From Propionivibrio dicarboxylicus (GTDB lineage: Bacteria; Pseudomonadota; Gammaproteobacteria; Burkholderiales; Rhodocyclaceae): 64,000 nt of DNA. Location of the stretch: assembly GCF_900099695.1 (NCBI RefSeq), contig NZ_FNCY01000018.1:24508-88507 (forward strand), in the 5' to 3' direction. The translations under genes and the position numbers were made by a program. Below, in pieces: positions 21,422 to 32,173 of this stretch. Positions within the stretch are counted from its first letter, which is position 1; the number at the start of each line of letters is the position of its first letter. The notes beneath the pieces were generated by a model that saw only the letters and a list, made by a program, of their open reading frames with translations, had not been told where the DNA came from and did no database searches.

Positions 21422-21976
21422 TTATTTGCTCGTGCGCGGTGTGTTCGCGAGGACGTGATCGACAGCGTGCGCGAGGCTGTCGAAGACCAGCGTGCTTTCC
21501 GGCAGCGTTTCGTTGTCGCGGGTGTCCTGCCCCTTTCCGGTCAACACCAGCACCGGCGTGGCGCCGGCGGCTGCGGCGGCCTGCAGGTCGCGCAGCGAGT
21601 CGCCAATGGCAAAGACGCCGTGCAGGTCGATGTTGAAGCACGAGGCGATGCGACGGAACATACCGGGCTTCGGCTTGCGGCATTCGCAGTTGGAGTCGGC
21701 CGCGTGCGGGCAGTAGAAGATGGCATCGATGCGGGCGCCGACGGCCTGCGCGGCGCGATGCATTTTTTCGTGCATCGCGTTGAGCGTATCCATGTCGAAC
21801 AGCCCGCGGCCGATGCCGGACTGGTTGGTCGCCACCACGACCTTGAAGCCCGCCTGGTTCATGCGGGCAATCGCTTCGAGACTGCCGGGAATGGCTTTCC
21901 ATTCGGCAGCGGATTTGACGAAGTGATCGGAGTCGTAGTTGATGACGCCGTCACGGTCGAGGATGACGAGTTTCAT
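21422..21976 (-). CDS. gmhB: D-glycero-beta-D-manno-heptose-1,7-bisphosphate 7-phosphatase
   Basis: A 184-residue HAD phosphatase of ADP-heptose synthesis for the lipopolysaccharide core. The DxD nucleophile motif ILDRDGVIN is at the N-terminus, and the zinc-binding loop [17 protein letters not shown] typical of GmhB is at about residues 90-106. Its start overlaps the glyS stop by 4 bases, showing translational coupling. Confidence 0.95.
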   Translation of the reverse strand: MKLVILDRDGVINYDSDHFVKSAAEWKAIPGSLEAIARMNQAGFKVVVATNQSGIGRGLFDMDTLNAMHEKMHRAAQAVGARIDAIFYCPHAADSNCECRKPKPGMFRRIASCFNIDLHGVFAIGDSLRDLQAAAAAGATPVLVLTGKGQDTRDNETLPESTLVFDSLAHAVDHVLANTPRTSK

Positions 21977-24057
21977 ACGCCCAGTTTCGAGATGTCAGCG
22001 ACTGCGTTGAGCTGATCGAACAGCGCCTTGAGCAGGCCGAGGCGGTTGGCCCGGACCGCGGCGTCGTCGACGTTAACCATCACTTTATCAAAGAAATGGT
22101 CGACTTCGGCGCGCACCGTCGCCAGCACCTTCAGCGCATCGGCATAGGAACCGGCGGCGACGTGAGCGGCGACGACCGGGGCGATCGCCTCGACGCGCGC
22201 GAACAGCGCCTTCTCGGCGTCCTCGCTGAGCAGGTCGGACACCGGTGCCGGCGTCGCGCCTTCAGCCTTCTTGAGGATGTTGCCGATCCGCTTGTTGGCT
22301 GCGGCCAAAGCCAGCGCTTCGGGCAGTTGCAGGAAGTCGCGCACGGCCGACAGCTTGGCCGGGACGAGGTCGATGCGCGTCGGACGCTGGCTGAGCACGG
22401 CGTCGATGACGTCCTGGGCGTAGCCGGCGTCCTTGAGCAGGCCGCGCAGGCGGTCGAGCATGAAGTCGAGCAGCGGTTCGGCGACCGGCTGGGTCAGCAC
22501 GCCGGCGGCGAAACCGGCTTGTGCGTCGGCGATCAGGTCGGCGAGGTCGAGCGGCAGCGGCGTTTCCATCAGGATGCGCAACACGCCGAGCGCGGCGCGA
22601 CGCAGGCCGAAGGGATCCTTGTCGCCGGTCGGTACCTGGCCGATGCCGAAGAAACCGGTCATCGCGTCGAGCTTGTCGGCGAGGGCGGCGGCGCAGGCAA
22701 CCGGGCCTTGCGGCAGAGCGTCGCCGGCAAAGCGCGGCTGGTAGTGGCTCTGGATCGCGTCGGCGACCTGTGCGTCTTCGCCGTCATGCAAGGCGTAATA
22801 GCGGCCCATGATGCCCTGGAGTTCGGGGAACTCGCCGACCATGTCGGTGACGAGGTCGGCCTTGGCCAGGCGCGCGCCGCGGGCTGCCAGCGAGGCGTTG
22901 GCGCCGAGCCGGACGGCGATCTTCTGCGCCAGCGCTTCGAGGCGCTCGACGCGCTGCAGCACCGAGCCGATCTTGTTGTGGTAGACGACGTTGGCCAGCT
23001 TGTCGAGACGCGAGGCGAGCGTCGCCTTGCGGTCCTGGTTGAAGAAGAAGCGGGCGTCGGAAAGGCGCGGGCGCACGACGCGGGCATTGCCGCCGACGAT
23101 GTGCTTGGGATCGTCGACCTGCATGTTCGAGACGATCAGGAACTTGTTGAGCAGCTTCTTTCCGGCGTCGAGCAGCGGGAAATACTTCTGGTTCTGCTGC
23201 ATCGTCAGGATCAGGCATTCCTGCGGCACATCGAGGAATTCAGCCTCGAATTCACCGACATACACGACCGGCCATTCGACCAGCGAGCTGACTTCGTCGA
23301 GCAGGCCCTCGGAGGGGTTGATCGTCGCCTTGAGTTCGGCGGCCTTGGCATCGAGTTGGGCGGCGATGATCGACTTGCGTTCGGCGAAGCTGACGACGAC
23401 CTTGCCTTGCGTCTTGAGCAGGTCGGCATAGGCATCGGCATTGCCGATGGCGATCTCGCCCGACGACAGGAAGCGGTGGCCGAGCGTGATCGCGCGGCTC
23501 TTGAGGCCGAGCACCTCGCCGGGAACGACGCGGCTGCCGTGCAGCTGGACGAGGCCGTGCACCGGGCGCACGAACTGGTGGTCGGAATCGCCCCAGCGCA
23601 TGAGCTTCGGAATCGGCAGCTTCTTGAGCGCGTCGGCGACGATGCCGGCGAGCACGTCGTCGAGCGCAACGCCCTTGACCGTGGCTTCGTAGAACAGCGC
23701 TTCGGCCTTGCCGTCCATGCGCTTCTCGAACTTGGCGATTTCGCTGGTCGGGATGCCCTTGGCTTCGAGTTTCTTGAGCAGCGCCTGGGTCGGTTGGCCG
23801 GCAGCGTCAAGCGCGACAGCGACCGGCATGATCTTTTCGGTGACCTTGGCGTCGGGGGCGACGGCGAGCACGCCGGGGACCTGGATGGCCAGACGGCGCG
23901 GCGTGGCGAACCACTGGTAGGCGTCGCCGGCGGTGGTCAGCTTGCGCGCGGCGAGGCCGGTGTGGATCTGGGCGGAGAAGACTTCACCGAGCTTCGACAG
24001 GGCCTTCGGCGGCAGTTCTTCGGTCAGGAGTTCGACGAGGAGGGTGGCGGTGGTCAT
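21973..24057 (-). CDS. glyS: Glycyl-tRNA synthetase beta subunit
   Basis: A 694-residue subunit of the alpha2beta2 glycyl-tRNA synthetase. The conserved start [16 protein letters not shown] and the [12 protein letters not shown] and GIMGRYYA segments identify it. The C-terminal part includes the anticodon-binding region ([18 protein letters not shown]). The frame is open further upstream, but the ATG at 24057 is the conserved start. The start lies 1 base beyond the glyQ stop. Confidence 0.97.
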   Translation of the reverse strand: MTTATLLVELLTEELPPKALSKLGEVFSAQIHTGLAARKLTTAGDAYQWFATPRRLAIQVPGVLAVAPDAKVTEKIMPVAVALDAAGQPTQALLKKLEAKGIPTSEIAKFEKRMDGKAEALFYEATVKGVALDDVLAGIVADALKKLPIPKLMRWGDSDHQFVRPVHGLVQLHGSRVVPGEVLGLKSRAITLGHRFLSSGEIAIGNADAYADLLKTQGKVVVSFAERKSIIAAQLDAKAAELKATINPSEGLLDEVSSLVEWPVVYVGEFEAEFLDVPQECLILTMQQNQKYFPLLDAGKKLLNKFLIVSNMQVDDPKHIVGGNARVVRPRLSDARFFFNQDRKATLASRLDKLANVVYHNKIGSVLQRVERLEALAQKIAVRLGANASLAARGARLAKADLVTDMVGEFPELQGIMGRYYALHDGEDAQVADAIQSHYQPRFAGDALPQGPVACAAALADKLDAMTGFFGIGQVPTGDKDPFGLRRAALGVLRILMETPLPLDLADLIADAQAGFAAGVLTQPVAEPLLDFMLDRLRGLLKDAGYAQDVIDAVLSQRPTRIDLVPAKLSAVRDFLQLPEALALAAANKRIGNILKKAEGATPAPVSDLLSEDAEKALFARVEAIAPVVAAHVAAGSYADALKVLATVRAEVDHFFDKVMVNVDDAAVRANRLGLLKALFDQLNAVADISKLGV

Positions 24058-24058
24058 G

Positions 24059-24961
24059 TTATTTGTCCCCCTTGCACATCGGGAAGCCGAGCGTTTCGCG
24101 GGAGTTGTAGTAGGACTGCGCGACTTCGCGCGCCAGGGCGCGGACGCGGCCAATGTAGGCGGCGCGTTCGGTCACCGAAATGGCGCCGTGGGCGTCGAGC
24201 ATGTTGAAACAGTGCGAGCACTTCATCACCTGTTCGAAGGCCGGCAGCGCCAGGTTGAGGCCCATCAGGCGCTTGGCTTCCGATTCGTGGTCGCTGAAAT
24301 GGCGGAAGAGGATCTCGACGTTCGAGTGCTCGAAGTTGTACTTCGATTGCTCGACTTCGTTCTGGTGATAGACGTCGCCATAGGTCAGCACCTGGCCGTT
24401 GGCTTCGGTCCAGACGAGGTCATAGACGTTTTCGACGCCCTGCAGGTACATCGCCAGGCGCTCGAGGCCGTAGGTGATTTCGCCGAGTACCGGCTTGCAG
24501 GTGAGCGAGCCGACTTCCTGGAAATAGGTGAATTGCGTCACTTCCATGCCGTCGAGCCAGACTTCCCAGCCGAGGCCCCAGGCGCCCAGGGTCGGCGATT
24601 CCCAGTCGTCCTCGACGAAGCGGATGTCGTGTTCCTTGAGGTTGATGCCGAGCGCTTCGAGCGACTGCAGGTAGAGGTCCTGGATGTTGTCGGGCGAAGG
24701 CTTGAGCACCACCTGATACTGGTAGTAGTGCTGCAGCCGGTTCGGGTTTTCGCCATAGCGGCCGTCTTTCGGGCGACGCGAGGGTTGCACGTAGGCGGCG
24801 TTCCACGGTTCCGGACCGATTGCGCGCAGGAAGGTGGCGGTGTGGAAGGTGCCGGCGCCGACCTCGATGTCATAAGGTTGGAGCAGCGCGCATCCCTGTT
24901 TGTCCCAGAATTTCTGGAGACGCAGAATGACTTCCTGGAAAGTCGGCTGAATGGTAGGCAT
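24059..24961 (-). CDS. glyQ: Glycyl-tRNA synthetase alpha subunit
   Basis: A 300-residue catalytic class II aminoacyl-tRNA synthetase subunit. Conserved stretches are [40 protein letters not shown] and [20 protein letters not shown]. The start at 24961 is the family start, although the frame stays open far upstream. It is the first gene of glyQ-glyS-gmhB-plsC-peptidase. A short CGCGG/CCGCG hairpin sits in its leader at 24979-24993. Confidence 0.98.
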   Translation of the reverse strand: MPTIQPTFQEVILRLQKFWDKQGCALLQPYDIEVGAGTFHTATFLRAIGPEPWNAAYVQPSRRPKDGRYGENPNRLQHYYQYQVVLKPSPDNIQDLYLQSLEALGINLKEHDIRFVEDDWESPTLGAWGLGWEVWLDGMEVTQFTYFQEVGSLTCKPVLGEITYGLERLAMYLQGVENVYDLVWTEANGQVLTYGDVYHQNEVEQSKYNFEHSNVEILFRHFSDHESEAKRLMGLNLALPAFEQVMKCSHCFNMLDAHGAISVTERAAYIGRVRALAREVAQSYYNSRETLGFPMCKGDK

Positions 24962-25090
24962 GTCAGGCTTCGTGAAAACGCGGAAAAACCGCGATTTTAC
25001 TTGGTTTTTGACATGACGAGAACGCGCCGACGCCGATCGAGGCGCTGCGCCGGTCGGCGGGACGGGAAAACGGCAGGAAAATTTGGCGTG

Positions 25091-25129
25091 GCGTCTGACA
25101 GACGCTGCCGCCGGCGCGCGGCCGGCGGC
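25091..25129 (-). terminator. Double hairpin after the mutarotase gene
   Basis: Two perfect stems lie in tandem: a 9-bp GCCGCCGGC/GCCGGCGGC with a five-base loop (25107-25129) and a 7-bp GCGTCTG/CAGACGC (25091-25105). Only a weak U-rich stretch follows on the minus strand. They probably separate the mutarotase transcript from glyQ. Confidence 0.45.
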
Positions 25130-25143
25130 CTCGGTGCGACTGC

Positions 25144-26055
25144 TTAGGCGCGTGCCAGGATCATCCAGGTGCGATAGCGGCCGCCCGGTGCGATCGTCAC
25201 GGCGTAGTCGGCAACGTCGCCGCGTTCGACGCAGAGGTAGCCGACGTGGTTGCCCTCGCCGAGATCGGCGATGTTCTTGTCGTTGGTCCAGGCGTTCCAG
25301 ACAACGGCGCAGCGGGCGTCGGACTCGACGAGGATGTCGCCGGCGGCGGAGCGGACCGTCTGTTGTGCCGGCACGTCGAGGTAGATGCGGTCGGTGGTGC
25401 CGGTGATGACGACCTCGCCGTTTTGTTGCTTGCGCGCGAAGTTGTCCATCTTGTCGATGTAGGTCGTGCCTTCGAGGCCGCTGACGCGCGCGGCGGCGAC
25501 GTTGGGGACGGCGAAATAGCTGTGGAAGGCGAAGGCCAGCGGGGCGTCGAGGGCGCCGGTATTGGTCGCCGTCAGGCCGAGCGTCAGTGTCTTGCCGACG
25601 CGGACATCGAGGCGGAAGACGAAAGCATGCGGCCAGAGCGCATTGGTCGTCGCATCGCCGGCGAGTTCCAGCGCGAGTTCGGTTTCGCCCGAGTCGAGCA
25701 GGCAGGCCTCGACGAGCGTCCATTCGGCGGTGCGCGCGAAGCCGTGCATGCTCTTGCCGTCGGGGCCGGGGCCGAACCAGGGCAGGCAGAGCGGGATGCC
25801 GGCGCGGATCGGCGTGGCCTCCTTGAGTGCGGTTTTCGGCGATGCCCAGAACATTTCAGCCTGGCCGGCCGGCACGAAAGACATCAGGTGGGCGCCTTGC
25901 AGCGCGATGACCGCGCGTCCGAGCGCGTTCTCGACGACCAGCATCGGCAGACCGGTGTCACCGGGCGCATGCTGGGCGGGATAGAGCGCGGTCGAGGAGA
26001 CGAGGCTCAGTCCGGAGGTCTGGGAGATCTGCTTCAGGGTGGTTGGATTGGGCAT
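25144..26055 (-). CDS. D-hexose-6-phosphate mutarotase (YeaD-like aldose-1-epimerase)
   Basis: A 303-residue (from ATG 26055) galactose-mutarotase-fold protein of the YeaD group, interconverting anomers of glucose-6-phosphate. Characteristic segments are [25 protein letters not shown], the catalytic-region HGFAR and [13 protein letters not shown] at 26094 overlapping the hemerythrin stop by 3 bases would add 13 residues and is the alternative start; neither has a strong ribosome site. It is probably co-transcribed with the hemerythrin gene. Confidence 0.87.
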   Translation of the reverse strand: MPNPTTLKQISQTSGLSLVSSTALYPAQHAPGDTGLPMLVVENALGRAVIALQGAHLMSFVPAGQAEMFWASPKTALKEATPIRAGIPLCLPWFGPGPDGKSMHGFARTAEWTLVEACLLDSGETELALELAGDATTNALWPHAFVFRLDVRVGKTLTLGLTATNTGALDAPLAFAFHSYFAVPNVAAARVSGLEGTTYIDKMDNFARKQQNGEVVITGTTDRIYLDVPAQQTVRSAAGDILVESDARCAVVWNAWTNDKNIADLGEGNHVGYLCVERGDVADYAVTIAPGGRYRTWMILARA

Positions 26056-26090
26056 GATGAGGGTCTCTTGGGGCGGGGAAAATGAGCAGC

Positions 26091-26501
26091 TCACGCGGCG
26101 GCTTTTTTGCGCGCCAGAAAGTTGCGGAAAAGAAAATCGTGGTTGGCGATGTGATCGACGAGCCAGCTGCGGACGAAGTGCATCGTATCGATTTCGAGGT
26201 GGTGGTCATGTTCCTCGAACGACTTCCTCAGCTTGAAGATGGTGTCGACCATGAGTTCGTGGATGAATTGATGGTCGGCGAGTTGCGGATAGCCGTGACG
26301 CTGCATGATCGCTTCCTCGTGCTGGAAATGATTCTGCGCATAGGTAATCAGCTGGTTGAGGACTTTCGCGATTTCCTGACGGTCGCGGTTTTCGAGCCAG
26401 TGGTCGTGAAACGTGTTGATGAGGCGGAACAGTTCCTGGTGTTCGGCGTCGATCGTGGTGTCGCCGATACCAAGTTGCGGCGACCATGACATCAGGGCCA
26501 T
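26091..26501 (-). CDS. Bacteriohemerythrin
   Basis: A 136-residue single-domain hemerythrin with a di-iron oxygen-binding site. The ligand pattern is complete: His21 in DAEHQELF, the HFQHEEAIM block (His and Glu), HQFIHELM (two His) and the final HIANHD (His and Asp). In this family the protein carries or senses O2 in microaerobic bacteria, often feeding oxygenases or chemotaxis. The next gene on the strand is the mutarotase. Function beyond O2 binding is not shown. Confidence 0.93.
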   Translation of the reverse strand: MALMSWSPQLGIGDTTIDAEHQELFRLINTFHDHWLENRDRQEIAKVLNQLITYAQNHFQHEEAIMQRHGYPQLADHQFIHELMVDTIFKLRKSFEEHDHHLEIDTMHFVRSWLVDHIANHDFLFRNFLARKKAAA

Positions 26502-26525
26502 CGGTGATTCTCCTGGGGTGGGCGC

Positions 26526-28043
26526 TCAGGATACCGTGTTGCGGCGCCAGAGCAAAGCGACGCAAAGCAGGCAGAGCATGACGATCGGCCCATTTCCGCC
26601 GCGGACGAAAGGCGTGGTGCCGATGTAGGCGCGGACTTCGCCGCGCAATGCCGCGCGGGTAAATGGCGGCAGCTTGGCGACGACGCGGCCGTCGGCGGCG
26701 ATGATCGCCGTCATGCCGGTGTTGGTGGCGCGCAGCATCATGCGACCGGTCTCGAGCGCGCGCATGCGGGCGATCTGCAGGTGCTGTGCCGGTGCCAGCG
26801 AATCGCCGAACCAGGCGACGTTGGAGAGATTGATCAGGAGATCGGCGTCGGGCAGCGCGCGGATGATTTCCTCGCCGAAGGCGTCTTCGTAGCAGATATC
26901 GAGCGCGGCGTTCAGCGCGCCGATGCGGATGGGCGCTTGTCTGGCGGCGCCCGGCGTGAAGTCGGACATCGGAATCTGCGCGAGATCCATCAGCCAGCGG
27001 AAGCCGGGCGGGACGAATTCACCGAAGGGGACGAGATGCGATTTGTCATAGCGCTGTAGCCCGGCGGCGCCGACGGCGATGGCCGAGTTGGCATAGGCTT
27101 GGGCGTTTCCGGTAGCGACGCCGAGGATCAGTTCGCCGTTCTGGCGCAGTGCCAGGCCGCGCAGGGCGTCGATAAAGCCGGGCGGCAACTGGTCGTAAAG
27201 CGCGGGAATCGCGGTTTCCGGCAAGACGGTCAGCTGGGCGGGATTCTCTTCGGCCAGGCGGAAATAGGTGCGCAGCGACTCGTTGAACCACTCGGGCCGC
27301 CACTTGAGTTCCTGCGGGATGTTGCCCTGGATCAGCGTCACGCTGAGCGGCTCGCCGCGCGCTTCGGTCCAGCGGATTTCGCGCAGCAAGGCGCCGCTGG
27401 CGAGGACCAGGACGATGGCCAGCAGCGGCCCGCGCAGCGCAGCGGTCGTGCCGCGCGCGCGCCAGGTCGCGTATGCCAGAGCAAGGCTGGCGCCCAGCCA
27501 GGCGGCGGCCGCGGAGATGCCGAATACGCCGAGGATCGGGGCGAAACCGGCGAGCGGGCTCGGCGGCGTCTGCGTGTAGCCGACCGCGAGCCAGGGGAAA
27601 CCGGTCAGCAGATAGCCGCGCAGCCACTCGCTGAGCGCCCAGAGTGCGGCGAAGAAGAGCGGGCGCCGCCAGCCGGGGGCGGGAGCGAAACGGGTGAAAA
27701 CGGCGCCGGCGAGGGCCGGATAGAGCGCGAGAAAGAGGCAGAAAAGCAGCGTCGCCAGGCCGGCGACCGGCGCCGGCATGCCGCCGAAGGTGCTGAGGCT
27801 GACATAGATCCAGGAGACGCCGCCGAGGAACAGGCCGGTGCCGAAGGCGAATCCGATCTTCGCGCCGGGCATCGCCTGTGTCTCGCGCGCCGCATTGTCG
27901 AGCAGCCGGAACAGCCCGGCCAGCGTCGCGACGATGAGCGGAAAGGCGCCGACCGGGGCAAAAGCCGCCACGCTCAGCAGGCCGAGTGCGAAAGAGAGCA
28001 GCAACGGACGCCAGCGCAGCTCAGTCAGCCTTGGCATGGTCAT
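26526..28043 (-). CDS. lnt: Apolipoprotein N-acyltransferase
   Basis: A 505-residue inner-membrane enzyme adding the third acyl chain to lipoproteins. Several TM segments fill residues 10-200, followed by the carbon-nitrogen hydrolase domain with the catalytic triad Glu (VLPETAIP), Lys (YDKSHLVPFGE) and Cys (DICYEDAFG). The start overlaps the corC end by 23 bases, as often seen for corC-lnt pairs. Confidence 0.96.
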   Translation of the reverse strand: MTMPRLTELRWRPLLLSFALGLLSVAAFAPVGAFPLIVATLAGLFRLLDNAARETQAMPGAKIGFAFGTGLFLGGVSWIYVSLSTFGGMPAPVAGLATLLFCLFLALYPALAGAVFTRFAPAPGWRRPLFFAALWALSEWLRGYLLTGFPWLAVGYTQTPPSPLAGFAPILGVFGISAAAAWLGASLALAYATWRARGTTAALRGPLLAIVLVLASGALLREIRWTEARGEPLSVTLIQGNIPQELKWRPEWFNESLRTYFRLAEENPAQLTVLPETAIPALYDQLPPGFIDALRGLALRQNGELILGVATGNAQAYANSAIAVGAAGLQRYDKSHLVPFGEFVPPGFRWLMDLAQIPMSDFTPGAARQAPIRIGALNAALDICYEDAFGEEIIRALPDADLLINLSNVAWFGDSLAPAQHLQIARMRALETGRMMLRATNTGMTAIIAADGRVVAKLPPFTRAALRGEVRAYIGTTPFVRGGNGPIVMLCLLCVALLWRRNTVS

Positions 28044-28866
28044 CCGGCGGTAGCGGGCAGGCGATCGGGCTGGCGAAAAGCGTGTAGATGCGTCGGCTGT
28101 CGGCGCGCAGTACCTGAAAGAGGATGCCGTCGATCTCGATCAGTTCGTTGCGACGGGGCACGCGGCCAAGGTGGCTGAGGATCAAGCCGCCGACGGTTTC
28201 GTAATCGGCGCTGTCGAATTGCGTGCCGAGCGACGCGTTGAAGTCGCCGATCGGGGTGTGCGCCTTGATGCGGTGGCGGCCGGTGCGATCGATGCGAATG
28301 TTGTCCTCGGTGTCGTCGAAATCGTATTCATCCTCGATCTCGCCGACGATCTGCTCGAGCACGTCCTCGATCGTGATCAGACCGCTGACGCCGGCATATT
28401 CGTCGACGACGATGGCCATGTGGTTATGCGAGACACGAAACTCGCGCAGGAGCACATTGAGGCGCTTCGATTCGGGAATGAAGATCGCCGGGCGCAGCCA
28501 GTCGCGCAGGTGAAATGCGCTGCCGGCCTCGACGCGCAGCAGGTCCTTGGCGAGCAGGATGCCGATGATGTTGTCGCGGTCGCCGTCGATGACCGGGAAG
28601 CGCGAATGGGCGGTGCGGTTGATCTGCGCGACGATTTTGTCGAGCGGATCGTCGATGCTGATGACCTCCATGCGCGGGCGCGGCACCATGACGTCGCGGA
28701 CGCTGACCTCGGAGGCCGCCAGCGCGCCTTCGGTGATCGACAGGGCATCGGCGTCGAGCAGTTTGCGCTCGTGCGCCGAGTGCAACAGCGCCATCAACTG
28801 CTCGCGGTCTTCCGGTTCGCGCAGCAGCAGCGACGACAGGCGTTCGAAGAAATTCGGCTTTTCCAT
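28021..28866 (-). CDS. corC: CorC/HlyC family CBS-domain protein
   Basis: A 281-residue cytoplasmic protein with an N-terminal helical segment, two CBS domains (SVRDVMVPRPRMEVISIDD and RLNVLLREFRVSHNHMAIVV regions) and a C-terminal CorC_HlyC/transporter-associated domain. The family affects Mg/Co efflux and membrane homeostasis, and it lacks the CNNM membrane domain. The stop of ybeY overlaps its start by 1 base. Confidence 0.93.
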   Translation of the reverse strand: MEKPNFFERLSSLLLREPEDREQLMALLHSAHERKLLDADALSITEGALAASEVSVRDVMVPRPRMEVISIDDPLDKIVAQINRTAHSRFPVIDGDRDNIIGILLAKDLLRVEAGSAFHLRDWLRPAIFIPESKRLNVLLREFRVSHNHMAIVVDEYAGVSGLITIEDVLEQIVGEIEDEYDFDDTEDNIRIDRTGRHRIKAHTPIGDFNASLGTQFDSADYETVGGLILSHLGRVPRRNELIEIDGILFQVLRADSRRIYTLFASPIACPLPPDDHAKAD

Positions 28867-29351
28867 CAGCGGCGTTTCCGGGCCGGCGACGAGGCGGCTT
28901 CTTCTGCGTAAGGGTCGCCAAAGCCGAGCGCCGCGAGGATGATGCGCTCCTTGTCTTCCATGATCTTGGCATCGGCGTCGCCGGTTTCGTGGTCGTAGCC
29001 TTGCAGATGCAGGACGCCATGCACGATCAGGTGAGCGCAGTGGGCTTCGGGCGTCTTGCCTTGCTCCTCGGCCTCACGCCAGATGACCGGGGCGCAGATG
29101 ACGAGGTCGCCGCAGACGACGGGATCGTCGTCATACGGGAAGGACAGCACGTTGGTGGCGTAGTCCTTGTGGCGGAAGTCGCGGTTGAGCGAGCGGCATT
29201 CTTCCTCGTCGACGAAGCGGATCGTGATCTGGCCGCCGCGCGGCGCGTCGATGTCGAGCGCCTGGCGCACCCAGGCACGGATCGCCGGGCGCAAGGGAAG
29301 TTCGCCGCCGCAGGCGTACTGCACGCTCAGGTTAAGACGTTTGCTTGCCAT
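28866..29351 (-). CDS. ybeY: Endoribonuclease YbeY (rRNA maturation factor)
   Basis: A 161-residue zinc metalloprotein involved in 16S rRNA 3'-end maturation and ribosome quality control. The signature [11 protein letters not shown], with three metal-binding His, is complete. The ATG at 29351 gives the family-like start [13 protein letters not shown] and overlaps the phoH stop by 20 bases. The neighbours phoH, corC and miaB are the usual ones. Confidence 0.95.
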   Translation of the reverse strand: MASKRLNLSVQYACGGELPLRPAIRAWVRQALDIDAPRGGQITIRFVDEEECRSLNRDFRHKDYATNVLSFPYDDDPVVCGDLVICAPVIWREAEEQGKTPEAHCAHLIVHGVLHLQGYDHETGDADAKIMEDKERIILAALGFGDPYAEEAASSPARKRR

Positions 29352-30387
29352 GGTGCTTGCTCTCCTCGGCGGCGGTATGCGCTTCATAGGCCGACACGAT
29401 ACGGGCGACGAGCGGATGACGGACGACGTCGTCCTTCTGGAATTCAGTGAAGGCGATGCCGCGCACTTCGCGCAGGATCTGCCGGGCTTCGATCAGGCCG
29501 CTCTTCTGGCCGCGTTGCAGGTCGATCTGGGTGACGTCGCCGGTGACGACTGCCTTGGCGCCGATGCCGATGCGCGTGAGAAACATTTTCATCTGTTCCG
29601 GCGTCGTGTTCTGCGCTTCGTCGAGAATGATGAAGGCATGGTTGAGGGTGCGGCCGCGCATGTAGGCGAGCGGGGCGATTTCGATGGCGCCGCGCTCGAA
29701 CAGCTTGCCGACCTTGTCGAAGCCCATCAGGTCGTAGAGCGCGTCATAGAGCGGGCGCAGGTAGGGATCGACTTTCTGGGTGAGGTCGCCGGGCAGGAAA
29801 CCGAGTCGTTCGCCGGCTTCGACGGCAGGACGGGTGAGGACGATTCGTTGCACCAGTTCGCGCTCGAAGGCATCGACGGCCGAGGCGACGGCCAGGTAGG
29901 TCTTGCCGGTGCCGGCCGGGCCGGTGCCGAAGGTGATGTCGTGTTCCTGGATCTGCTTCAGGTAGTCGACCTGGCGCGGCGTGCGGCCGTGCAGGTCGGT
30001 CTTGCGTGTCATCAGCGTCGGTGCGGCGCCGGGCGAGGCGCTCGGCGTTGTGCTATTGCGGCGGGGCGGGCGGTTGATCAGCTCGATCAGGCCCAGCTGG
30101 ATGTCATCGATCGAGATCGGGTCCTTGGCCTGCGCATAGAAAGTCTGCAGGGCTTCGGAGGCGCGGGCGGTGTGTGCCGGTTCGCCGCGCAGCGTGAAGC
30201 GCTCGCCGCGCCGGGCAATGGTGACATCGAGCGCCGTTTCGATCTGGCGCAGGTTCTCGTCGAGCGCGCCGCAGAGATTGGCGAGGTGCAGATTGTTGAC
30301 GGGCGACAGCAGCAACTCGATGGCGCGCGGTTTGGCGGGGGCGCCCCCGTTTCTGGGACTCATTCCTGTGGCATTCCTTTCGGTCAC
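29332..30387 (-). CDS. PhoH-family ATPase (YbeZ)
   Basis: A 351-residue P-loop ATPase. An N-terminal KH-like segment (about 20-110) is followed by the ATPase core with Walker A GPAGTGKT and the acidic FIILDEAQN of Walker B. YbeZ partners YbeY in RNA maturation. A GTG at 30387 overlaps the miaB stop by 3 bases; ATG 30363 is an alternative with AAAGGA upstream. Confidence 0.94.
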   Translation of the reverse strand: MTERNATGMSPRNGGAPAKPRAIELLLSPVNNLHLANLCGALDENLRQIETALDVTIARRGERFTLRGEPAHTARASEALQTFYAQAKDPISIDDIQLGLIELINRPPRRNSTTPSASPGAAPTLMTRKTDLHGRTPRQVDYLKQIQEHDITFGTGPAGTGKTYLAVASAVDAFERELVQRIVLTRPAVEAGERLGFLPGDLTQKVDPYLRPLYDALYDLMGFDKVGKLFERGAIEIAPLAYMRGRTLNHAFIILDEAQNTTPEQMKMFLTRIGIGAKAVVTGDVTQIDLQRGQKSGLIEARQILREVRGIAFTEFQKDDVVRHPLVARIVSAYEAHTAAEESKHHGKQTS

Positions 30388-31721
30388 GATTCGCGGGTGA
30401 CCACCTCGCCGCGCAGCGAATGCGGCAGGGCGGCGGTGATGCGCACGTCGATGAAGCGGTGGAGCAGGCGGCGCGGGCCCTCGAAGTTGACGATGCGGTT
30501 GTTGTCGGTGCGTCCGGCGAGTTCGTTCTCGTCCTTTTTCGACAGGCTTTCGACGAGGACGCGCTGGATCGTGCCGACCATCGATTCGGACACCTCCTGG
30601 GCGAGCGCGTCGATGCGTTGCTGCAGGCGGTTCAGGCGTTCGAGATGACGTTCGCGCGGAGTGTCGTCGTGCATTTCGGCGGCCGGCGTGCCGGGGCGCG
30701 GGCTGAAGATGAACGAGAAGGAGGCATCGAAGCGGACGTCCTCGATCAGCTTCATGGTCTTCTCGAAATCCTCCTCCGTTTCACCCGGAAAACCGACGAT
30801 GAAATCGGACGACAGCGAGATGTCGGGGCGCGCCGCGCGCAGCTTGCGCACGAGGCTCTTGTATTCGAGTGCGGTGTAGCCACGCTTCATCGCCGCCAGA
30901 ATGCGGTCCGAACCGGACTGGACCGGCAGGTGCAGGTGCGAGACGAGCTTCGGCACACGGGCGTAGACGTCGATCAGCCGCTGCGATAGCTCGCAGGGGT
31001 GCGAGGTGGTGTAGCGGATACGCTCGATACCTGGTACTTCGGCGATGTATTCGATGAGCATGGCGAGGTCGGCGAGTTCGTCGCTGCCGGACATGGCGCC
31101 ACGGTAGGCGTTAACGTTCTGCCCGAGCAGCGTCACTTCGCCGACGCCTTGCGCGGCAAGGCCGGCGACTTCGGTGAGGATGTCGTCGAAGGGGCGCGAG
31201 ACCTCGTCGCCGCGGGTGTAGGGGACGATGCAGTACGTGCAGAACTTGCTGCAGCCTTCCATGATCGAGACGAAGGCGGCGGCGCCCTCGACCTTGGCCG
31301 GCGGCATGGCGTCGAATTTCTCGATTTCCGGGAAGGAGACGTCGACCTGGGCCTTGCCCTGGCGGCGTTTTTCGGCGATCAGTTGCGGCAGGCGGTGCAG
31401 CGTCTGCGGGCCGAAAACGACGTCGACATAGGGCGCGCGGCGGATGATCGCGTCGCCTTCCTGGCTGGCGACGCAGCCGCCGACGCCGATGATCAGGTCG
31501 GGTTTTTCCTGTTTCAGCAGGCGCACGCGGCCGAGGTCGTGGAAGACGCGTTCCTGTGCCTTCTCGCGCACCGAGCAGGTGTTGAACAGGATGATGTCTG
31601 CATCCTCGGGGCGGTCGGTCTTGATGATTTCTTCGGAAGCGCCGAGTACGTCGGCCATCTTGTCCGAGTCGTACTCGTTCATCTGGCACCCGAAAGTGCG
31701 GATGAACAATTTTTTTGCCAT
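30384..31721 (-). CDS. miaB: tRNA-2-methylthio-N6-dimethylallyladenosine synthase
   Basis: A 445-residue radical-SAM methylthiotransferase modifying A37 of tRNAs reading UNN codons. Present are the N-terminal cluster cysteines ([27 protein letters not shown]), the radical-SAM triad [11 protein letters not shown], and a C-terminal TRAM domain. It leads the miaB-phoH-ybeY-corC-lnt series, with overlaps from gene to gene. Confidence 0.97.
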   Translation of the reverse strand: MAKKLFIRTFGCQMNEYDSDKMADVLGASEEIIKTDRPEDADIILFNTCSVREKAQERVFHDLGRVRLLKQEKPDLIIGVGGCVASQEGDAIIRRAPYVDVVFGPQTLHRLPQLIAEKRRQGKAQVDVSFPEIEKFDAMPPAKVEGAAAFVSIMEGCSKFCTYCIVPYTRGDEVSRPFDDILTEVAGLAAQGVGEVTLLGQNVNAYRGAMSGSDELADLAMLIEYIAEVPGIERIRYTTSHPCELSQRLIDVYARVPKLVSHLHLPVQSGSDRILAAMKRGYTALEYKSLVRKLRAARPDISLSSDFIVGFPGETEEDFEKTMKLIEDVRFDASFSFIFSPRPGTPAAEMHDDTPRERHLERLNRLQQRIDALAQEVSESMVGTIQRVLVESLSKKDENELAGRTDNNRIVNFEGPRRLLHRFIDVRITAALPHSLRGEVVTRES

Positions 31722-31728
31722 AAAAGGT

Positions 31729-32094
31729 TCAGTTCTGTTGAAGCGCCGATAGCTCGGCCTGGCTGACCATCCAGACGCGGAAGACCGCGCCGAAGGGATC
31801 GTTGATGTAAACGACGGTTTGGTTTTCCTGCAGTGTCATGGGCTGGACGATCAGATTCTGCGAATTCCGGAATTGTGCCACTGGCGAAAGCGCGAGGTCT
31901 GTTCCATTGATGACGATCCGGCCGTTTCCGGCCGGCGGTGCCATGACGCCGAGCTTTGCTTCGGGAGGAAGCTTGCGCTTCATCACATAGCTTTCGTACT
32001 GCTGCGGACTCCGGGTTGGCGTAGTCGCGCTGAGCGACGCCGCTTCGAGGACGGCGCTGACGATCGAAGCAATGAGCGTGGCGGACAATGGCAT
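31729..32094 (-). CDS. Hypothetical protein upstream of miaB
   Basis: A 121-residue protein I do not recognise. The N-terminal third is Ala/Ser-rich and mildly hydrophobic ([15 protein letters not shown]), possibly a signal peptide. The rest reads as a compact beta-rich domain ([32 protein letters not shown]). Its stop lies 7 bases before miaB, so the two are probably co-transcribed. No ribosome site precedes the ATG, and a TATAAT box ends 7 bases upstream, which would give a leaderless mRNA. If the start is really further in, ATG 31983 (MKRKLPPEA) is an option. Confidence 0.55.
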   Translation of the reverse strand: MPLSATLIASIVSAVLEAASLSATTPTRSPQQYESYVMKRKLPPEAKLGVMAPPAGNGRIVINGTDLALSPVAQFRNSQNLIVQPMTLQENQTVVYINDPFGAVFRVWMVSQAELSALQQN

Positions 32095-32100
32095 CGCCGT

Positions 32101-32106
32101 ATTATA
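32101..32106 (-). promoter_or_regulatory. TATAAT box directly in front of the miaB-operon start codon
   Basis: On the minus strand a perfect TATAAT lies 6 bases before the ATG at 32094. The predicted transcription start would fall at the start codon. The -35 region is a poor match (CCCACA-like). Confidence 0.45.
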
Positions 32107-32135
32107 GTCAAGCCACCTGTTTTTGTGGGCTTGAC
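32107..32135. repeat. Inverted repeat between the miaB operon and the tRNA gene
   Basis: GTCAAGCC at 32107-32114 is mirrored by GGCTTGAC at 32128-32135, 8 bp each with a 13-base spacer. The right arm contains the -35 box of the tRNA promoter, and the left arm abuts the TATAAT of the divergent gene. Confidence 0.6.
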
Positions 32136-32160
32136 CGAACCCGGTTGCTGCTCGTATAAT
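32131..32160 (+). promoter_or_regulatory. tRNA promoter
   Basis: TTGACC (32131-32136) and TATAAT (32155-32160) are 18 bases apart, a near-consensus sigma-70 promoter. The predicted start is about 7 bases before the tRNA 5' end. Confidence 0.85.
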
Positions 32161-32173
32161 TCGCGCCCTTCGT

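Noticed and set aside
22096..24207. 703-codon plus-strand frame opposite glyS
   Set aside because: glyS is unmistakable on the other strand; the frame is a GC-skew artefact.
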